Origin: a virus
Length of the DNA: 63,455 nt
IMG/VR virus record: IMGVR_UViG_3300024974_000006
Coordinates: 1 to 63,455 of that record
Direction: 5' to 3' (one strand)
The notes under the pieces are model-generated. The model did not search any database. It was not told the origin of the DNA and worked only from the letters and a program-made list of their open reading frames with translations. The position numbers and the translations under genes were made by a program. Positions 1 through 7,497 of this stretch are shown here, piece after piece; the first letter of the stretch is position 1, and each line of letters begins with the position of its first letter.

Positions 1-71
1 TTATGCCGTTAAAGAAAGCTCAGAAAATATGCGCTATATATCCTAATCACATCTTTGTTAAATGTAGTTGA
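1..71 (+). CDS. 3' part of a 45-aa early protein crossing the end/start join
   Basis: This is the C-terminal part of a small frame that starts at 63374. If the 15-base overlap (63441-63455 equals 1-15) is collapsed, the frame continues from base 16 to a TGA at 69-71. The whole product is 45 residues, begins MKAFIQFKSAAHGIEL and ends in FVKCS. Function unknown; no membrane segment or known motif. Its intact frame across the join is the main evidence that the genome closes. Confidence 0.7.
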   Translation, partial: MPLKKAQKICAIYPNHIFVKCS

Positions 72-110
72 AAAGATTAAATAAGGTGTATTGACAGCTA
101 AGTAACTAAT

Positions 111-217
111 CCTTAGTTCTATTAGTTCTGACTAGAACTAAGGGTTCATTAATTACTAATAGACCTTTACTGTAATACCAGACTATTTAATAACAAGTTT
201 GGTTAGTAAAGGTCTAT
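111..217 (+). promoter_or_regulatory. Two strong leader stem-loops
   Basis: Bases 111-120 pair perfectly with 134-143 (10 bp). Bases 159-171 pair perfectly with 205-217 (13 bp, 33-nt loop). They fill the gap between the junction gene and the gene at 240, with the ribosome site GGAG just after the second stem. Neither has a terminator-like T-run. They may be RNase processing sites, mRNA stabilisers or translation controls. Confidence 0.6.
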
Positions 218-239
218 CATTAATTAATTGGAGAATGAT

Positions 240-362
240 ATGTTGAACTATATAAAAGTATTATTGATATTGGTATCATTTATATTGGTAACTTTTACCA
301 TATTAAATGTAGTATCTATTGATTACCGTGAAGGTCAGAGACTTTCTCAAGGACAGTATTGA
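240..362 (+). CDS. Small single-pass membrane protein (40 aa)
   Basis: The ATG at 240 follows a good ribosome site (GGAG about 7 nt upstream). The 40-residue product begins MLNYIKVLLILVSFILV: one hydrophobic segment at about residues 5-25, then a short polar tail. It heads a run of closely packed small early genes, and the next ATG follows its stop by one base. Family not recognised. Small early membrane proteins of lytic phages often act on the host envelope, but nothing specific shows that here. Confidence 0.6.
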   Translation: MLNYIKVLLILVSFILVTFTILNVVSIDYREGQRLSQGQY

Positions 363-363
363 T

Positions 364-507
364 ATGAGTAAGCAGGAAGTTAACTTAATACCTTATTCCA
401 AAGTTATCTTGATGATAGTCTCTTCTATTCTCTTCTGTTCTTTAGCCTTTAAAGCTTTTGAAGTAATAGACTATTATCATCTTTCTCTTTTACACTGTGG
501 TGGATAA
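364..507 (+). CDS. Small membrane protein (47 aa)
   Basis: I chose the ATG at 364 over an in-frame upstream ATG at 319, because AAGGA lies about 9 nt before 364 and the upstream start would sit inside the preceding gene. The product begins MSKQEVNLIPYSKVILM and has one membrane segment at about residues 10-30. The end overlaps the ribosome site of the next gene. Function unknown. Confidence 0.6.
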   Translation: MSKQEVNLIPYSKVILMIVSSILFCSLAFKAFEVIDYYHLSLLHCGG

Positions 508-508
508 T

Positions 509-736
509 ATGGACTGCTGTACACTATTACTTTTCCTATCAATGGTAGCTATGTCTACCTTTACTTTAACCTTAGCCTTAGAGCTTAAGGCAGTCTCTAT
601 ATATGACAGTTTTAACTGGGCTACTCTTTTCCCAGTGGACTATGTCCCACCAAAGAGAAGAGACGCCACTACTATCAGATTACTCACACGCTCAAGATTT
701 GCGTACAATACATTTGACGCATTGATGATAGGATAA
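509..736 (+). CDS. Hypothetical early protein with N-terminal membrane segment (75 aa)
   Basis: The ATG at 509 is preceded by GGTGGA; an in-frame GTG at 497 is the alternative start. The first 25 residues are hydrophobic (MDCCTLLLFLSMVAMS) and may be a signal anchor. The rest is polar with a basic stretch (PPKRRDATTIRLLTRSR). It lies in the same tight small-gene string as its neighbours. Not recognised. Confidence 0.6.
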   Translation: MDCCTLLLFLSMVAMSTFTLTLALELKAVSIYDSFNWATLFPVDYVPPKRRDATTIRLLTRSRFAYNTFDALMIG

Positions 737-739
737 CTT

Positions 740-937
740 ATGAATACAAGAGATGAGGACGGTATACCAATTAAACCCGATCTATCTTCTATTAACAAAG
801 AAGAACTGATCAAGAGGTTGATACTAGCTGAAAGCTTAGTAACTCTCTATGAGGCTAAGTTAGATAAGTTAGAAGAACTTCAAAGAATAAGAGAGTTAAG
901 GCAAAGACCTACTGCCCTCTTAAAAGCTGTAAGTTAA
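740..937 (+). CDS. Hypothetical helical protein (65 aa)
   Basis: It starts three bases after the previous stop. From about residue 18 the protein is charged and helical (NKEELIKRLILAESLVTLYEAKLDKLEEL) with heptad-like leucines, so a short coiled coil is likely. It ends this small-gene string; about 330 bases without a plausible plus-strand gene follow. Function unknown. Confidence 0.65.
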   Translation: MNTRDEDGIPIKPDLSSINKEELIKRLILAESLVTLYEAKLDKLEELQRIRELRQRPTALLKAVS

Positions 938-1079
938 TCAGGTTAAAGTTATGATTAGAATAAGAGATCCTACTTAATATTTTTTTATAATCTAATTATC
1001 TTAATAGACACTCCAGGCATAAATATGAGAATAAGAGGCTCTACAATGAATCGAATATAATAGCTTTAACTTCTAAAAA

Positions 1080-1219
1080 CCTAAAGCTTAGTAGAACTTA
1101 TTCTACTAAGATAAATCATCGATAGGTGTTTATAATAGTGATGATATTTGATTAATATTAATAATTAATTATATTCAATAGAGTATAATATAATATACTC
1201 TTACCCTCCCTCCTGGGAC
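1080..1219 (-). ncRNA. Candidate small RNA in a gene-free gap
   Basis: This follows from its boundaries only: a perfect sigma-70 promoter (1226-1254, minus) and a hairpin with a partial U-tract about 110 bases on (1087-1110). A perfect 8-bp stem lies between them (1180-1187 with 1194-1201). No minus-strand gene fits. The RNA would be about 140 nt. It lies in the 938-1266 gap, so it is not antisense to a gene unless it reads past 1080. No known sRNA family recognised. Confidence 0.35.
1087..1110 (-). terminator. Possible weak terminator for a leftward RNA
   Basis: A perfect 10-bp stem (1087-1096 with 1101-1110) has a 4-nt loop. Read on the minus strand it is followed by CTTTAGGTTTTT, an interrupted U-tract. 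It lies about 110 bases downstream of the minus promoter at 1226-1254, so it could end a short RNA. The U-tract is imperfect and the arms are AT-rich, so termination is unproven. Confidence 0.4.
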
Positions 1220-1256
1220 AAGTGTATTATATCATACTTTCCCTCATTTGTCAATA
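1202..1256 (-). repeat. 55-bp direct repeat, copy 1
   Basis: This segment matches 29217-29271 at 51 of 55 positions in the same orientation. The two copies bracket the plus-strand block from 1267 to 29213. The identical core includes both promoter hexamers on the minus strand. Recombination between the copies would delete or loop out 28 kb. Confidence 0.9.
1226..1254 (-). promoter_or_regulatory. Perfect sigma-70 promoter, leftward (copy 1)
   Basis: On the minus strand TTGACA (1254-1249), 17 nt, then TATAAT (1231-1226): an exact consensus for host housekeeping RNA polymerase. It points left into the 938-1225 gap and away from the gene at 1267. The start would be near 1219. Confidence 0.75.
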
Positions 1257-1266
1257 GGCATAACTT

Positions 1267-1500
1267 ATGCACCCTCACAATTATCTATCATTTGAACATG
1301 CTACTCTTGTAGCCAATAAGATGACCAAACTCTATAAGGTCTACTTTACTGCTGTGCATTTAGACAATGGTATGTGGGTAGTTTCCTCTAAGTATGCTCC
1401 TAATAATCTAGCAGACCCACCAGTATTAGGATTTTCCCGAAAAGACTTAAGGGCTTTATACAGAGCAACTGCTGGGATGTTAGCTATTATCTATACTTGA
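1267..1500 (+). CDS. Hypothetical protein (77 aa)
   Basis: This is the first gene after the 330-base gap. It begins MHPHNYLSFEHATLVANKMT and is soluble by composition, with mixed alpha/beta character and a basic patch (FSRKDLRALYRATAG). Its stop overlaps a possible TTG start of the next gene. No strong ribosome site was seen upstream. Function unknown. Confidence 0.65.
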   Translation: MHPHNYLSFEHATLVANKMTKLYKVYFTAVHLDNGMWVVSSKYAPNNLADPPVLGFSRKDLRALYRATAGMLAIIYT

Positions 1501-1514
1501 ATATAGGCTCAAAT

Positions 1515-1730
1515 ATGCGCCAGATTGTACGATTAGAGAAAACCCCTACAGTCATGTGGGTATCAAACACTTTGCCCCTAGAAAGGCACTGTATGGCTTT
1601 TATTTCATCCTTATTAATCAATGGGGATAAAGCATGGGCTATAGCTGAGAACAGAAAGATTTACCGTTACTTTGAGAAAGTAGAGCCTTCTCATATAAAC
1701 GAATTTAATAAGGGGTTGTATGGTGGATAA
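1515..1730 (+). CDS. Hypothetical protein (71 aa)
   Basis: I chose the ATG at 1515 (AGG about 8 nt upstream); an in-frame TTG at 1497 overlapping the previous stop is the alternative. The product begins MRQIVRLEKTPTVMW, is soluble and beta-rich, and ends GLYGG. The 3' end overlaps the next gene's start (1720), so the two are probably translated together. Not recognised. Confidence 0.6.
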   Translation: MRQIVRLEKTPTVMWVSNTLPLERHCMAFISSLLINGDKAWAIAENRKIYRYFEKVEPSHINEFNKGLYGG

Positions 1731-1863
1731 GTTTTTAATTATATTTTATATCATGGGTATACTACCTTGGGGTATTATATTTAGAAAGATTGGATTAACA
1801 GCTCAATTAATAGGGTTATTAGTTCAAGCGATAGGACTAATAGGAGTAGTTTATTTTAATTAA
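1720..1863 (+). CDS. Small membrane protein (47 aa)
   Basis: The ATG at 1720 follows AAGGGG by about 5 nt and lies inside the end of the preceding gene. The product begins MVDKFLIIFYIMGILPWG and has two hydrophobic segments (about 5-20 and 27-45) with a short basic turn (FRKIG), so a two-pass hairpin is likely. It could be a small holin-like or envelope-modifying protein; function unknown. Confidence 0.6.
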   Translation: MVDKFLIIFYIMGILPWGIIFRKIGLTAQLIGLLVQAIGLIGVVYFN

Positions 1864-1895
1864 CAATACGAAACAATTAATTAAGAGGATAGAAA

Positions 1896-2357
1896 ATGGT
1901 TGTAGCATTATTAATTTATTTAGCAGATGTAATAGGATCACTGAAAGCTCTTTTATCAGGGGTTATTCTTATATCATTTATAGCCCTTGCTGTACTAGGC
2001 TTATACTATTTTCTTACAGAAAACTCTGGGTATTTATCTGACGAAGAAAGTATTAACTTAGCAGCCTGCAAAAAATGGATCTCGAATGTAGCTATAGTTA
2101 TAATGGTGGCTGCGGGTTTAAGTGTCATTATCCCATCTAAGAACACATTCTATCTAATGATAGGTGGATATGTAGCCCAATCAGCTTACACAGAAATCAA
2201 GACAAGTCCGCTGACTGATAAGATCAATAAAATCATTCAACTTCGTCTTGACAGTGAATTAAATAACATGCTAAAGGAAGAAGCCGATGTAACTAAAGAG
2301 GAAGGTCTACAAGTGGAAAACAATAGCTCCAAAGAAGGTAATAATAAAAATGAATAA
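1896..2357 (+). CDS. Membrane protein with charged C-terminal tail (153 aa)
   Basis: GAGGA precedes the ATG. Two long hydrophobic stretches (about residues 15-40 and 63-82) flank a polar loop. From about residue 100 the protein is charged and probably helical (KINKIIQLRLDSELNNML), ending in a Lys/Glu/Asn-rich tail. The stop overlaps the next start by 8 bases. The family was not recognised. It could sit in the inner membrane with a cytoplasmic helical tail. Confidence 0.75.
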   Translation: MVVALLIYLADVIGSLKALLSGVILISFIALAVLGLYYFLTENSGYLSDEESINLAACKKWISNVAIVIMVAAGLSVIIPSKNTFYLMIGGYVAQSAYTEIKTSPLTDKINKIIQLRLDSELNNMLKEEADVTKEEGLQVENNSSKEGNNKNE

Positions 2358-2586
2358 AGTTTTACATATAAATAAACACACCAAAACTATCTACATAGAA
2401 AAAGATGGAAAGGCTAATCACTATACTTGCAATAACCTTAATGTTCTTAACAGGGTTTTTACAAATGATATTGTAAAAGCAAATGGTAGACCCTTCATCA
2501 ATGAACCGAAGAGATATAATAAAGATACTCATATCCCAGTTATGATAGCTAATAATAATTGGGTATTGAGAGACCTTCCCAACTAA
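2350..2586 (+). CDS. Small protein with GxPF motif (78 aa)
   Basis: It begins MNKVLHINKHTKTIYIEKDG and overlaps the preceding gene by 8 bases. Its second half (NGRPFINEPKRY, then THIPVMI and NWVLRDLP) resembles the second half of the protein at 3878 (DGYPFMSRPKKL, TYIPIKI, AFWALRE) and, more weakly, the one at 4224 (SGAPFIQEQ). The three look like distant paralogues scattered in the ligation cassette. Function unknown; they could be carriers, substrates or small subunits. Confidence 0.7.
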   Translation: MNKVLHINKHTKTIYIEKDGKANHYTCNNLNVLNRVFTNDIVKANGRPFINEPKRYNKDTHIPVMIANNNWVLRDLPN

Positions 2587-2603
2587 ATAATCACAAGGCC
2601 ACC

Positions 2604-3035
2604 ATGAAACAACCTGTAGACTTTCCATTACCCATCTTTGTAGCAGTTTATGGCTCATTAAAGAAAGGCTTTGGGAATCATCGACTACTATCAGACTCCA
2701 CCTTAATCGGTAGAGGTTCTACTGATACTACTTATGACATGATAAGCTTAGGAGGATTCCCTGGTTTAGTTGAGGGAAATAACCATATTCAAGTAGAAGT
2801 GTATGAAGTAACAGAAGATAAGCTCCTACATTCCCTTGATCGATTGGAAGGTTATCCATCTTTCTATAATCGAGAGCTGATTGATATATCGCTGGACAAT
2901 GGAAGTAAATGTACAGCATGGATATACCATTTGAAGAATAAACAAGGATATACTGGTGGAAGGTATACATCAGTAAATAGCTTTGATATAAAAAGTAGAC
3001 AAGTTTGGGTTAATCCAAACTATTCGATTAATTAA
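2604..3035 (+). CDS. Gamma-glutamylcyclotransferase-like protein
   Basis: The ATG at 2604 has AAGG about 6 nt upstream; extending to 2559 would add residues with no homologous look and overlap the previous gene. It is 143 residues. The family signature VYGSLKKG is at residues 15-22. LDRLEGYPSFYNRELI (79-94) carries the expected acid (Glu82). Relatives release 5-oxoproline from gamma-glutamyl amides (GGCT, BtrG, AIG2 types). Next to ATP-grasp and amidoligase genes it could trim or edit gamma-glutamyl groups on the cassette's product. Family call good; substrate unknown. Confidence 0.85.
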   Translation: MKQPVDFPLPIFVAVYGSLKKGFGNHRLLSDSTLIGRGSTDTTYDMISLGGFPGLVEGNNHIQVEVYEVTEDKLLHSLDRLEGYPSFYNRELIDISLDNGSKCTAWIYHLKNKQGYTGGRYTSVNSFDIKSRQVWVNPNYSIN

Positions 3036-3045
3036 TAGGAGAAAT

Positions 3046-3891
3046 ATGAGAACACTATTTGTCCATAAAAGAAAATTTAAGAATGGAGATAAAAGGGATG
3101 GTTTAAGTGGTCTATGCTCTACAGCTCTTGCAGTAAAGCTTGAATTACCAATCTTCACTCCAAAGATACGCCCAGTCAAGGATAAATCATTTATTATTAT
3201 CAATTGGGGCCTAACTAAAATCCCTTGGTTATCTAACAACACTGGATCAAAGGTAATAAATCATCCAGACAGTATTAGAAATGCAGTTGATAAGAAGATT
3301 GCGTTCAGAATGATGAATGGAAAAGTTAATATTCCAGATTGGACTACTGATAGGAAAGTAGCTGAGAGTTGGTTTGATAAGGATGGCAAGGCAGTTGTAT
3401 TTTGTAGAACACTTTCTAAATCGTACCAAGGGAAAGGTATTGTAATAGCTACCTCCAAGGAAGAACTAGTCCAAGCCCCTTTATACACTCTTAGAGTACC
3501 TAAAAAATACGAATATAGAGTACACATCGTTAACAATAAACCTGTTCATATCCAGCAAAAGAAGAGGCTTTCAAAAGAAAAGTTAGAAGAAAGAGGTTTA
3601 AGTTTAGAGAGTAACGGGCTAGTTAGATGTTGGAATAATGGATACATCTACAGCACTAACATAGTCCTACCTGAGAAAGAAGATATTCTGAACTCTATTA
3701 TAGAACAATCAAAGAAAGCAATTGAAGCTTTAGATCTTAATTTTGGGGCTGTAGATGTGATTGCTAGTAACAAAGGCAGAATTACTGTGCTAGAAGTTAA
3801 TACAGCTCCAGGAATAGAAAACTCTACTATAGACAGATATGCTTCTGCATTTGCAGAACTGATTAAAGAGGTTGAGAATGAAGAAAAGTGA
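3046..3891 (+). CDS. ATP-grasp carboxylate-amine ligase
   Basis: The ATG follows TAGGAG. It is 281 residues. ATP-grasp features in order: a nucleotide-binding loop SYQGKGIV (126-133), an RVHIVNNKP strand (158-166), Asp237 in GAVDVI, and the metal/ATP-binding LEVNTAPG (249-256, Glu250 and Asn252). ATP-grasp ligases activate a carboxylate as acyl-phosphate and join it to an amine. Such genes sit beside amidoligases in phiEco32-like phages. It resembles the RimK-like group, but the substrate cannot be read from sequence. It overlaps the next gene by 14 bases. Confidence 0.88.
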   Translation: MRTLFVHKRKFKNGDKRDGLSGLCSTALAVKLELPIFTPKIRPVKDKSFIIINWGLTKIPWLSNNTGSKVINHPDSIRNAVDKKIAFRMMNGKVNIPDWTTDRKVAESWFDKDGKAVVFCRTLSKSYQGKGIVIATSKEELVQAPLYTLRVPKKYEYRVHIVNNKPVHIQQKKRLSKEKLEERGLSLESNGLVRCWNNGYIYSTNIVLPEKEDILNSIIEQSKKAIEALDLNFGAVDVIASNKGRITVLEVNTAPGIENSTIDRYASAFAELIKEVENEEK

Positions 3892-4231
3892 GGTAGTAAA
3901 TATAGTTACTCTTATGGGTAAAGATACAAATTATTACAAAATAAAACAATCTCATATAGGAAGAGATAAACCAAGAAGCCATCCTTTATTAAATACTTAT
4001 ATTTTCACGAAAAAGGAGAGTATACTAGGTTTAAAAAAAGGAGATATACTACGATGCGATGGATACCCTTTTATGTCACGCCCTAAAAAACTTAGAGTTT
4101 TTAGGCATCCAAACACTGAACATAGAAACGGTGTTTCTCATAAACACTGGATTAACACTTATATACCTATAAAAATCGGTCAGTTAGGTACTACCGCTTT
4201 CTGGGCATTAAGAGAGGAACAACATGGATAA
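3878..4231 (+). CDS. GxPF-motif small protein (117 aa)
   Basis: I chose the ATG at 3878 (GAGG 7 nt upstream) over an in-frame TTG at 3872. It begins MKKSEVVNIVTLMGKD. The second half has CDGYPFMSRPKKL, then TYIPIKI and AFWALREE, matching the pattern in the 2350 protein. It lies between the ATP-grasp ligase and the first amidoligase and overlaps both neighbouring genes by a few bases, so it is surely part of the same operon. Function unknown; a partner or substrate of the ligases is a guess from position. Confidence 0.75.
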   Translation: MKKSEVVNIVTLMGKDTNYYKIKQSHIGRDKPRSHPLLNTYIFTKKESILGLKKGDILRCDGYPFMSRPKKLRVFRHPNTEHRNGVSHKHWINTYIPIKIGQLGTTAFWALREEQHG

Positions 4232-4556
4232 AAGATTAAATAACCCAAGAGTAACTGGTACGAGAAGGCACCCTATTCAGAGAGAAAAAACAGAAATATC
4301 ATTTATGGTTGTTAATGAGACTAATGAGGTGATTCATAGAGTCTCACCAAATCCGTTAGCTATGTCTCATTATGCAACCCCTCTAAGAGTTGGAGACATT
4401 ATCGCGACGTCAGGTGCGCCTTTTATACAAGAACAAGCACCTATTATCATTAACGATAATATAGTTTATAGGCCAGTAAGATTAACATCGACTAACTCAC
4501 CCACACAAAGATTTGCATTAAGGTTTGTAAATTTTGTAACGAATTCAACCAATTGA
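4224..4556 (+). CDS. GxPF-motif small protein (110 aa)
   Basis: Starts 8 bases inside the previous gene. It begins MDKRLNNPRVTGTRRHP, a basic N-terminus. LRVGDIIATSGAPFIQEQ at about residues 55-72 matches the KKGDILRCDGYPFMSRP pattern of the 3878 protein, so the two are probable paralogues. The C-terminus is polar and Asn/Thr-rich. It lies directly upstream of the COOH-NH2 ligase gene. Function unknown. Confidence 0.72.
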   Translation: MDKRLNNPRVTGTRRHPIQREKTEISFMVVNETNEVIHRVSPNPLAMSHYATPLRVGDIIATSGAPFIQEQAPIIINDNIVYRPVRLTSTNSPTQRFALRFVNFVTNSTN

Positions 4557-4563
4557 GGTCGAT

Positions 4564-5382
4564 ATGAATAAGTACTTTTTAATAGGGTCTGATCCAGAAG
4601 CATTCGTTAGAAACTCTAATGGTGAATTGGTATCAGCTATTGGGGTAGTACCCGGAACAAAACACGAACCATTCAATACAAAGAATGGTAGTGTACAGCA
4701 TGATAACATCTTAGCTGAATTTAATTCACGCCCATCTTCTTCATTAGAAGAGTTTATAGAGAATCATAAACTGATTATTCATGACCTCCAGTCAATATTA
4801 ACTCCATTAGACTTGCATTTGGATTTTATTGCATCTGCTTTAGCATCTGACGAACTACTATCAGATCCGATTAGTAGAGTAGCAGGATGTGACCCTGATT
4901 TTAATGCTTGGTTGCTTTGTCAGAACCCACCAGCAAATTATAATATAACTAATGTTAGAGCAGCTGGTGGACATTTACACTTATCATTTGATCAAGCAGA
5001 AGAAGATTTTGATCATGCTAATCGTTTGAAGTTCGTTAAAGCTATGGATTTTAATGTTGGAGTTGCCTCTGTAATATTCGATGAGGATCAACAAAGAAGA
5101 AAATACTATGGTCAAGCTGGTTCTTTTAGACCAAAAGATAAAAGTATCGGAGATCCTTATAATGGTGTAGAATATCGCACACTCTCTAACTTCTGGTTAA
5201 GATCAGAAGAGATGATGAAATGGGTATATGAGAGAGCTAAGATGGTCTATCATGACTTGGATTATATATCCTCTATAGCTGAGAGTGTTGGTGGAGAGAT
5301 CCAGCAGATCATTAATACTGGAGATAAAGATAAAGCTGAAAAGTTTTGTTATAGGATGGAGATAAATTATGACTTCGGTTGA
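4564..5382 (+). CDS. Amidoligase, phiEco32-like COOH-NH2 ligase type 2
   Basis: It is 272 residues. The opening LIGSDPEAF (6-14), then HDNILAEFNSRP (46-57), GGHLHLSF (135-142, with the HLH pair) and VEYRTLSNFW near residue 200 form the pattern of the phage COOH-NH2 ligase family, a glutamine-synthetase-like fold. These enzymes are predicted to form amide or isopeptide bonds using ATP. It lies between small unknown genes and the second amidoligase, so it belongs to a modification operon. The family call is strong; the target (capsid, wall or peptide) is unknown. Confidence 0.88.
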   Translation: MNKYFLIGSDPEAFVRNSNGELVSAIGVVPGTKHEPFNTKNGSVQHDNILAEFNSRPSSSLEEFIENHKLIIHDLQSILTPLDLHLDFIASALASDELLSDPISRVAGCDPDFNAWLLCQNPPANYNITNVRAAGGHLHLSFDQAEEDFDHANRLKFVKAMDFNVGVASVIFDEDQQRRKYYGQAGSFRPKDKSIGDPYNGVEYRTLSNFWLRSEEMMKWVYERAKMVYHDLDYISSIAESVGGEIQQIINTGDKDKAEKFCYRMEINYDFG

Positions 5383-6097
5383 TAGAAAATCTATCTTACA
5401 TAATACCGAACACTATATAGACGAACCCCAAGATTATGCAGTTCGTTACTCTGAGTGCTATGGCATCTATAAAGATAATGTAATAAGAGCTCATGATTTT
5501 GGTATATCGGATAGTGGGGTTTATTGTAGAATTAGAAAAATAGTTAAAAATCAAGATAATATTAATTCATTCTTAAGTGATGCTTCACATATTAAAGTTG
5601 AAGATGTAGGACTTCAATTCCCAATCCCTACTCTAGGTTTTATCAATCTTGGGACTTATGCTATCTTTCTTCAAAGAACACATCTTAAGAGAGGGAATGG
5701 TAGGTATAGAAGAGGTTTTAGGCCGGACACAATATCAGGGTTTAATCCTTTTACAAAAGAACTTAGAGCCATTGGTGAGTACGACATATTAGATGGTGAA
5801 AGAGAAAACTATATGTCAGATGAAGTGTTTATGAGAATAGCTCCTAATTTATTCTTTCCAGAGCCATTCTTATCTTTTGAGGAGGCTTTGAATGAAGTAA
5901 CATCATTTAATCGACTTGGGATAGCCTTTACTCCATCTTTAGCTATTAAGATAGATCTATTATCTAATAGGATAGTCTTATTGAAAAATTGTTGGATTAT
6001 AGGTGACTACGATTTCAAAACAAATGTATTTAATATGCGAGTAGATACATTTAATTCAGAACTGGGTCGATTAAAAGTCCCATTTAAAGAGGTTTAA
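5369..6097 (+). CDS. Unknown protein of the amidoligase cassette (242 aa)
   Basis: Overlaps the upstream ligase by 14 bases and ends 2 bases before the next amidoligase, so it is co-translated with both. The product begins MTSVDRKSILHNTEHY, is soluble, and contains the basic HLKRGNGRYRRGFRP near residue 110. I do not recognise a fold or catalytic motif. Its invariable-looking position between two amidoligases suggests a shared role, such as adaptor or substrate binding. That is inference only. Confidence 0.8.
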   Translation: MTSVDRKSILHNTEHYIDEPQDYAVRYSECYGIYKDNVIRAHDFGISDSGVYCRIRKIVKNQDNINSFLSDASHIKVEDVGLQFPIPTLGFINLGTYAIFLQRTHLKRGNGRYRRGFRPDTISGFNPFTKELRAIGEYDILDGERENYMSDEVFMRIAPNLFFPEPFLSFEEALNEVTSFNRLGIAFTPSLAIKIDLLSNRIVLLKNCWIIGDYDFKTNVFNMRVDTFNSELGRLKVPFKEV

Positions 6098-6098
6098 T

Positions 6099-7496
6099 AT
6101 GTCAAACATAGCAGAAGCTTTCGGATATAAATCTGATGATAAGCTATACAGAACTACTTCTGAGCTAGTGACCTCTGATCATGGGATAGGGGTTGAGGTT
6201 GAGATAGAAAATGTGATTTACGATTGGCAAAGAGATGCTCCAGATATTCCTAAAGCAGTGTACTTTAGGCATAGTAATCAAAACGAGCTTCCTAATTTAT
6301 CCAAATATTGGAATATCGTAAAAGACGGATCATTAAGAAAAGGTGTTGAGTTTATCTTTAGGGAAGCTTATAAAGGGGCTAATATTACAGAAGCTTTAGC
6401 AACAATGAATAGCTTCCTAAGCATCTACAGACATAATGGATTACCACCAATAGCATCAGATAGATGCTCAATCCATGTACATTTAGATGCTAGAGACATG
6501 GATGAATATCAGCTGAATAATATTTTATTAATTTATATTTTGATTGAACGAATTCTATTTAAACATGTTAATCCGTTAAGAGTAAAGAATAATTATTGCC
6601 GACCATTATCTGACTCAGCATTCATATATGTACTGAATGATTTAAAAAGAGTAGCTTTATCAAAGCAGATTTCTGATCTTCCAAACATTATCTCAAACTC
6701 TTGTGATAAGTATTCAGCATTAAACATAAGACCTTTAATTAAATATGGGTCTATTGAGTTTAGACACCATCAAGGGACTACTGATATGTCCCAAGTAAAG
6801 GACTGGATTAATATAATCCTTACTCTAAAATGTCTAGCTATGTCTACAGACATTAAAGATATTTTAGCAATTTATGAGAAGAAGCCAATTAGAGTATTAA
6901 CTGATTTATTTGGTCAAACTGTTCTTGCTGAGCCTACTTTTATAGATAGTTTTGAATGGGAATTGGAACTAGCAAGAGGTTATAATGATGTTAAAGAGAT
7001 ATTTGATTTTGATAACCTTGATAAAGCCTCGAAATTAAAGTACTCTAAAAAGAAGACGAATGAAAAAACTTTAATTGCTAGATACATTGAAAAGAATAAT
7101 ATAACAGTACCTGAAGTTAATAAGTCAACTAAACAAAGTCCTACAGAAGAAATTAATAATGAGCCTAGCACTACTATTGATGCACAAGGAGATGCCTCTG
7201 TAAGAATTAGAATGATGAGTGTTGCGGATAGATCAACACCTTCTGACTACAGCCAATTTTCTGGTAGAGCAACTGGGTTACGTCCTACTCTTACAGACAA
7301 TCTATCTTGGGACTCTATGCCCCCAGGGATGGAAGCTTTGTTGAGGGTTTCTACAAATACGACTGAAACTTCTGAAGAAGTACCAAGGATAGTTAACTTA
7401 AGTTCTTATCAGATTGGCGTCTTATCGCCACGAATTCAAGAACAAATTTATTTACTAAGAACTTTATTCAATCAACCAAGACCCCAGGAACAATAA
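6099..7496 (+). CDS. Putative amidoligase (Amidoligase_2 type)
   Basis: It is 465 residues. Glutamine-synthetase-like ligase marks: GIGVEVEIENV (29-39, alternating Glu), KDGSLRKGVEFIF (75-87), CSIHVHLDARDM (123-134) and GSIEFRHHQGT near 220. These supply the acidic and His residues expected to bind metal and ATP. From about residue 310 the protein is low-complexity, Thr/Ser/Glu-rich, with no domain I can name. It is clearly different from the ligase at 4564, so the phage has two amidoligases. GGTT and AAAGAGG precede the start. Confidence 0.85.
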   Translation: MSNIAEAFGYKSDDKLYRTTSELVTSDHGIGVEVEIENVIYDWQRDAPDIPKAVYFRHSNQNELPNLSKYWNIVKDGSLRKGVEFIFREAYKGANITEALATMNSFLSIYRHNGLPPIASDRCSIHVHLDARDMDEYQLNNILLIYILIERILFKHVNPLRVKNNYCRPLSDSAFIYVLNDLKRVALSKQISDLPNIISNSCDKYSALNIRPLIKYGSIEFRHHQGTTDMSQVKDWINIILTLKCLAMSTDIKDILAIYEKKPIRVLTDLFGQTVLAEPTFIDSFEWELELARGYNDVKEIFDFDNLDKASKLKYSKKKTNEKTLIARYIEKNNITVPEVNKSTKQSPTEEINNEPSTTIDAQGDASVRIRMMSVADRSTPSDYSQFSGRATGLRPTLTDNLSWDSMPPGMEALLRVSTNTTETSEEVPRIVNLSSYQIGVLSPRIQEQIYLLRTLFNQPRPQEQ

Positions 7497-7497
7497 G

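Noticed and set aside
91-119. TTGACA at 91 as a promoter
   Set aside because: No acceptable -10 box at 16-18 nt spacing; it lies in a run of stem-loops.
951-977. 8-codon frame after the 740 gene
   Set aside because: Too short and without a ribosome site; the region is better read as untranslated.
1180-1201. Plus-strand TATAAT at 1184-1189 as promoter for the gene at 1267
   Set aside because: No -35 box at the right distance; the bases form a perfect hairpin on either strand.
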